Shown here piece after piece: positions 4,450 through 6,368 of a DNA stretch of 6,368 bases. The translations under genes and the position numbers were made by a program. How positions within the stretch are numbered: position 1 is the stretch's first letter; the number at the start of each line of letters is the position of its first letter. Origin of the DNA: Candidatus Iainarchaeum sp. (lineage in GTDB: Archaea; Iainarchaeota; Iainarchaeia; Iainarchaeales; GW2011-AR10); the NCBI GenBank assembly GCA_016186855.1, contig JACPKT010000061.1, positions 1-6,368 on the forward strand, written 5' to 3'. The notes under the pieces were generated by a model. That model worked only from the letters and a program-made list of their open reading frames with translations, did no database searches and was not told the DNA's origin.

Positions 4450-5385
4450 TCATGCCATTCTACGCCTTCTTCTTGTCCAAGGAAAAAGCGCTTCCCTTCT
4501 TGAGGGCGGACGGCGGCGTCTCTGCGAAGACCTTCTTTCAATTTTTTCTGAAATGTCGGGAACCGGGATTTCCAAATTTTCTAATTTTCCTGTTTGCGGG
4601 TTGCGCCTCACGCCATAAATTGCCTTCCTCAGCTCTGGAGGAATTTGCCGCAATCTATTTGAAAACTTGTTTAAAACCCTTTGGCGCTCTGTCTGGTTTT
4701 GAATAAGTTTTTCCAAATTAGGATGCAAATCCCCAATAAACACTGCAATTTTTGCCCTTTTGCCCCCCAACTGCTCTGATTTTGCCTTCCCCAATTCTTC
4801 AAGCCACTCAGCCGCTATCGCACTTCTTCCTGCAATCATAAAAGAGCTTCTCAGATCCGCTCTTGCCTGAAGAGCCGGCAAAGAAAAACCAGAAGAAATC
4901 AGCGCAAAAATTCCAATGTCCCGCAAAAAATCCCTTCTCCTTGGAAGCGGTTGCTCGTTTTCTTTTTTTCTTTTAAAACCAGCCCCGCTGAATAGATGTT
5001 TTAAAAATGGTCCAAACAAAGCAAGTCCCGCAGGAACGAACAAACTATTGGCACGGCGCATCCTTTTGATTTCGTTAACTTCTTCTGGAGTTAATTGGGC
5101 ATCTGGAAAAAATATGTCAATTGGCCTGTCTATTAAACTCTGACCAGTCATCTCCTTCCAGTGAGCTATTACAGTGGAAAAAACCCTTAAAACTTCCCTG
5201 TCATAAACGCCTTGCTTGTTCACAACAGGTTTGCCTTTCTGGTATTCTGAAACATAGGCATCAAAGGGCCCTTGTCGTGTTGTAAGACCCTTTCCAGGAA
5301 GATTGGTCTGCACATCTGGTGGATGAAATTTCAAATACTCTATCACATAATCAGCATATTTTCCACGCACAAATTGTACTGGCAT
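4450..5385 (-). CDS. Hypothetical protein with two hydrophobic segments, TraB-like core and Arg-rich tail
   Basis: 311 residues, not recognised with confidence. Seen in order: a soluble N-terminal part (1-110); a hydrophobic segment SLFVPAGLALFGPFLKHLF (114-132), whose context (LTPEE...IKR before it) faintly recalls LETM1-type membrane proteins; a basic loop FKRKKENEQPLPRRRDFLRD; a second hydrophobic segment of about 157-174 ending LPALQARA; then SFMIAGRSAIAAEWLEEL and KIAVFIGDLHPNLEKLI (212-228), similar to the C-terminal 'R...A......GagH' core of TraB/GumN-type proteins, with R187 and H221. The last 28 residues are Arg-rich (about 14 Arg), unlike the rest. RRDFLR (150-155) plus the following hydrophobic stretch looks like a twin-arginine signal, but internal. 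The basic loop would be cytosolic if both segments cross the membrane, placing both ends outside, which the Arg-rich tail makes doubtful. No Shine-Dalgarno; a TATA-like box about 28 bases upstream suggests a leaderless mRNA. Confidence 0.8.
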   Translation of the reverse strand: MPVQFVRGKYADYVIEYLKFHPPDVQTNLPGKGLTTRQGPFDAYVSEYQKGKPVVNKQGVYDREVLRVFSTVIAHWKEMTGQSLIDRPIDIFFPDAQLTPEEVNEIKRMRRANSLFVPAGLALFGPFLKHLFSGAGFKRKKENEQPLPRRRDFLRDIGIFALISSGFSLPALQARADLRSSFMIAGRSAIAAEWLEELGKAKSEQLGGKRAKIAVFIGDLHPNLEKLIQNQTERQRVLNKFSNRLRQIPPELRKAIYGVRRNPQTGKLENLEIPVPDISEKIERRSSQRRRRPPSRREALFPWTRRRRRMA

Positions 5386-5407
5386 TTAAAATAAAGACAT
5401 CAAAACG

Positions 5408-5418
5408 AATATTTAAGG
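5408..5418 (-). promoter_or_regulatory. Putative TATA box for the 311-residue protein gene
   Basis: On the minus strand CCTTAAATATT is centred about 28 bases before the ATG at 5385, fitting leaderless transcription. It is one of the clearest boxes in the window. Confidence 0.5.
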
Positions 5419-5460
5419 TTTATCAAAAAAAAATAGTCGGAAAAATTTGGACTTTTCAAC

Positions 5461-5501
5461 AAAAAAATAGAAATAAAGCGGCCAAAAAAGAGGCCGCTTT
5501 A
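5461..5501 (-). terminator. Hairpin plus U-tract terminator of the Cys-rich gene
   Basis: Read on the minus strand, a perfect 10-bp stem (TAAAGCGGCC with GGCCGCTTTA, 5474-5483 and 5492-5501) with an 8-base loop is followed by a T-rich tract including a run of seven T (complement of 5461-5467). It begins 18 bases after the stop of the gene at 5520-5870. It resembles a bacterial-type intrinsic terminator, unusual in that archaeal U-tract termination needs no hairpin. Confidence 0.7.
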
Positions 5502-5519
5502 ACTGCATATTTGGCGAAA

Positions 5520-5870
5520 TTACAGGCATGCATTAGCAGGTGCTGGTGGAAAAGGGCCTACGCCACTTGAAGCTGGAACTACGCCGCCACCAGTAGTACC
5601 GCCACCACCGCAACCAGCCTGGCAGGTCAGAATGTCATCAGCATCACCAAATATCTCCATGCACATCTGCCTGCATGCTTCGGTGTCACCAGGGCTTGGC
5701 CCTATGGATGGAGTTGCAGCGCCACCGCAACCGCAGCCATCAACAGCTACAAAATAGGCCCCTGCCACAATACACGCGCCTAAAATCAACAAAGGAATTA
5801 GTGCAAATACTGCAACTGCCTGAAAAATCAATAGTAATCCAATTAGTCCTGCAAACAATGGTTTTCTCAT
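5520..5870 (-). CDS. Small Cys-rich membrane or secreted protein with twin CX3C motif
   Basis: 116 residues from the ATG at 5870. Seen: a basic N-terminus (MRKP), a hydrophobic stretch of about 40 residues (5-43) that is either a signal peptide (possible cleavage after AVAVFA) plus a second helix, or a helical hairpin; then DGCGCGG, and a soluble part with CRQMC, 12 residues, then CQAGC (Cys 66, 70, 83, 87), followed by a Gly/Pro-rich low-complexity tail ending in ACL. CX3C-X12-CX3C fits a helical hairpin held by two disulfides; the total is eight Cys (33, 46, 48, 66, 70, 83, 87, 115). This points to an exported location, although a two-helix topology would leave the Cys domain inside. The start is decided by a strong Shine-Dalgarno, GGGGGTGA (5876-5883), five bases before the ATG; an in-frame GTG at 5879 lies inside that site. 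Family not recognised. Confidence 0.85.
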   Translation of the reverse strand: MRKPLFAGLIGLLLIFQAVAVFALIPLLILGACIVAGAYFVAVDGCGCGGAATPSIGPSPGDTEACRQMCMEIFGDADDILTCQAGCGGGGTTGGGVVPASSGVGPFPPAPANACL

Positions 5871-5875
5871 TTTTT

Positions 5876-5883
5876 TCACCCCC
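5876..5883 (-). promoter_or_regulatory. Strong Shine-Dalgarno of the Cys-rich gene
   Basis: GGGGGTGA on the minus strand closely matches the complement of the 16S rRNA tail and lies 5 bases before the ATG at 5870. It contains an in-frame GTG that could be misread as the start and is one of only three convincing ribosome binding sites in the window. Confidence 0.75.
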
Positions 5884-5917
5884 GAAAAAACCTTTTACCA
5901 CTATTGAGTGAAAACCT

Positions 5918-5929
5918 CAATATAAAGCT
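5918..5929 (-). promoter_or_regulatory. Putative TATA box for the Cys-rich gene
   Basis: AGCTTTATATTG on the minus strand predicts transcription start around 5895-5898 and a leader of about 25 bases carrying the Shine-Dalgarno. A small inverted repeat, TTGAG/CTCAA (5904-5908 with 5916-5920), lies just downstream of the box and could be an operator, though it is short. Confidence 0.5.
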
Positions 5930-5984
5930 ATTCCTGCAAATTGTTCAATTGCCGTTTTTTGCCGAATTAATTAATATTATTAAC

Positions 5985-5993
5985 GTTTTATTA
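5985..5993 (+). promoter_or_regulatory. Putative TATA box for the right-edge gene
   Basis: GTTTTATTA is centred about 28 bases before the ATG at 6017, again fitting leaderless transcription. It follows a very A/T-rich stretch (TTAATTAATATTATTAA region, 5967-5982) shared with the divergent Cys-rich gene. Confidence 0.4.
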
Positions 5994-6016
5994 CAAGTGT
6001 TTTTTGTGGAATAACA

Positions 6017-6368
6017 ATGGCTTTGGGGCGAATTGAAGGAAAAAAGCTGATATTTGAACTTGCAGGAGATGAAATAAGAGAGTTTGAACTAAACCCCCAA
6101 AATGATTTTGAGCTGGTAAAGGCAAAAAAAGGGATTTGGGTACTGCTTGAAACGGAAAAAGAAAAAAAAAGAATTTTTGTAGCAGATGAAACAGAGCAAA
6201 AAATATTCAGGCTCCTGAAAAAAAGGGATTTGAAAGAGCGGGTTGAAGGCGCATTTGAAAAACTGCTTTCGCCGGCTGAGCAGATAAAACTCGAAAAAAT
6301 GCTTTCAGACGGAATAGTGGAAAAATTCAAATTAAACGAAAAATACAAGAAAGCAATTTACAGAATTG
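6017..6368 (+). CDS. Unrecognised charged protein, C-terminus cut by window edge
   Basis: 117 codons are visible from the ATG at 6017, open at the right edge. The sequence begins MALGRIEGKKLIFELAGDE. The first 60 residues look like beta strands (alternating hydrophobics, then GIWVLLETE and RIFVADE), and from about 61 onward the protein is mostly charged helix (FRLLKKRDLKERVEGAFEK, LLSPAEQIKLEKMLSDGIVE). The 'L...L...GIVEKFKLNEKYKKAIYRI' stretch has the look of a helix followed by a winged-helix-type wing, but that is only an impression. No signal peptide or membrane segment. No Shine-Dalgarno; the A/T box 28 bases upstream suggests a leaderless mRNA. Divergent from the Cys-rich gene, 146 bases apart. 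Function not assignable. Confidence 0.75.
   Translation, partial: MALGRIEGKKLIFELAGDEIREFELNPQNDFELVKAKKGIWVLLETEKEKKRIFVADETEQKIFRLLKKRDLKERVEGAFEKLLSPAEQIKLEKMLSDGIVEKFKLNEKYKKAIYRI

Noticed and set aside
4409..4706. Plus-strand open frames opposite the 311-residue gene
   Set aside because: They overlap the Arg-rich tail coding region in antisense, begin around the U-tract terminator and show no family features.
5319..5911. Plus-strand frames over the terminator hairpin and the Cys-rich gene
   Set aside because: They cross a strong hairpin/U-tract and lie antisense to a gene with a clear Shine-Dalgarno and an ordered Cys pattern.
5967..5982. TTAATTAATATTATTAA stretch as a palindromic operator
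   Set aside because: It is not a true inverted repeat over its full length and is expected by chance in such A/T-rich intergenic DNA.
5980..6348. Minus-strand 122-residue Ser/Phe-rich frame
   Set aside because: Antisense shadow of the right-edge gene; Ser/Phe richness is the reverse complement of Glu/Lys-rich coding.
1..6368. CRISPR array, insertion sequence, integrase or toxin-antitoxin pair
   Set aside because: No regularly spaced direct repeats, transposase or integrase motifs, terminal repeats or recognisable toxin-antitoxin families were seen on either strand.

Overview
The window looks archaeal. The coding sequences carry A/T-rich boxes about 25-28 bases before their start codons, which is the spacing expected for leaderless archaeal transcripts. 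Two leaders instead carry a GGTGA-type Shine-Dalgarno matching the archaeal 16S tail. U-tracts follow several genes, and the gene set (Dpo4-like Y-family polymerase, stand-alone EF-Tu domain-2 protein, short citryl-CoA-lyase-type citrate synthase homologue, YbjQ) fits an archaeon. Small genes, tight spacing, A/T-rich lysine-heavy coding and many unrecognised membrane proteins suggest a small-genome lineage such as a DPANN archaeon. That lineage call is inference and cannot be fixed from this window.

Layout: (1) 1-1368, minus strand: a stand-alone translation-factor domain-2 protein, then a one-helix coiled-coil membrane protein, then a Y-family DNA polymerase cut by the left edge. (2) 1369-1699: a non-coding divergent region with a Shine-Dalgarno-masking hairpin and an unexplained perfect 11-bp inverted repeat. 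(3) 1700-2377, plus: a transglutaminase-fold cysteine protein with an intact Cys/His/Asp triad, ending in tandem hairpins. (4) 2528-3310, plus: a citryl-CoA lyase/citrate synthase family protein, tail-to-tail with (5) 3317-3811, minus: a protein resembling a dual-specificity phosphatase whose signature loop lacks the key Arg. (6) 3896-4386, plus: a YbjQ/UPF0145 protein overlapping by ATGA a 51-residue membrane protein. (7) 4450-5385, minus: a 311-residue protein with two hydrophobic segments, an internal twin-arginine-like motif, a TraB-like core and an Arg-rich tail. (8) 5520-5870, minus: a small Cys-rich membrane or secreted protein with a twin CX3C motif and a clear hairpin/U-tract terminator. 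(9) 6017-6368, plus: the start of an unrecognised charged protein, cut by the right edge.

Most genes appear to be transcribed singly. The YbjQ/51-residue pair is the only clear translationally coupled pair. No known multi-gene pathway, mobile element, CRISPR array, tRNA or rRNA was recognised. The most promising unexplained items are the YbjQ-membrane partner pair, the phosphatase-like protein with a broken active-site loop, the 311-residue protein, the twin-CX3C protein and the intergenic inverted repeat.
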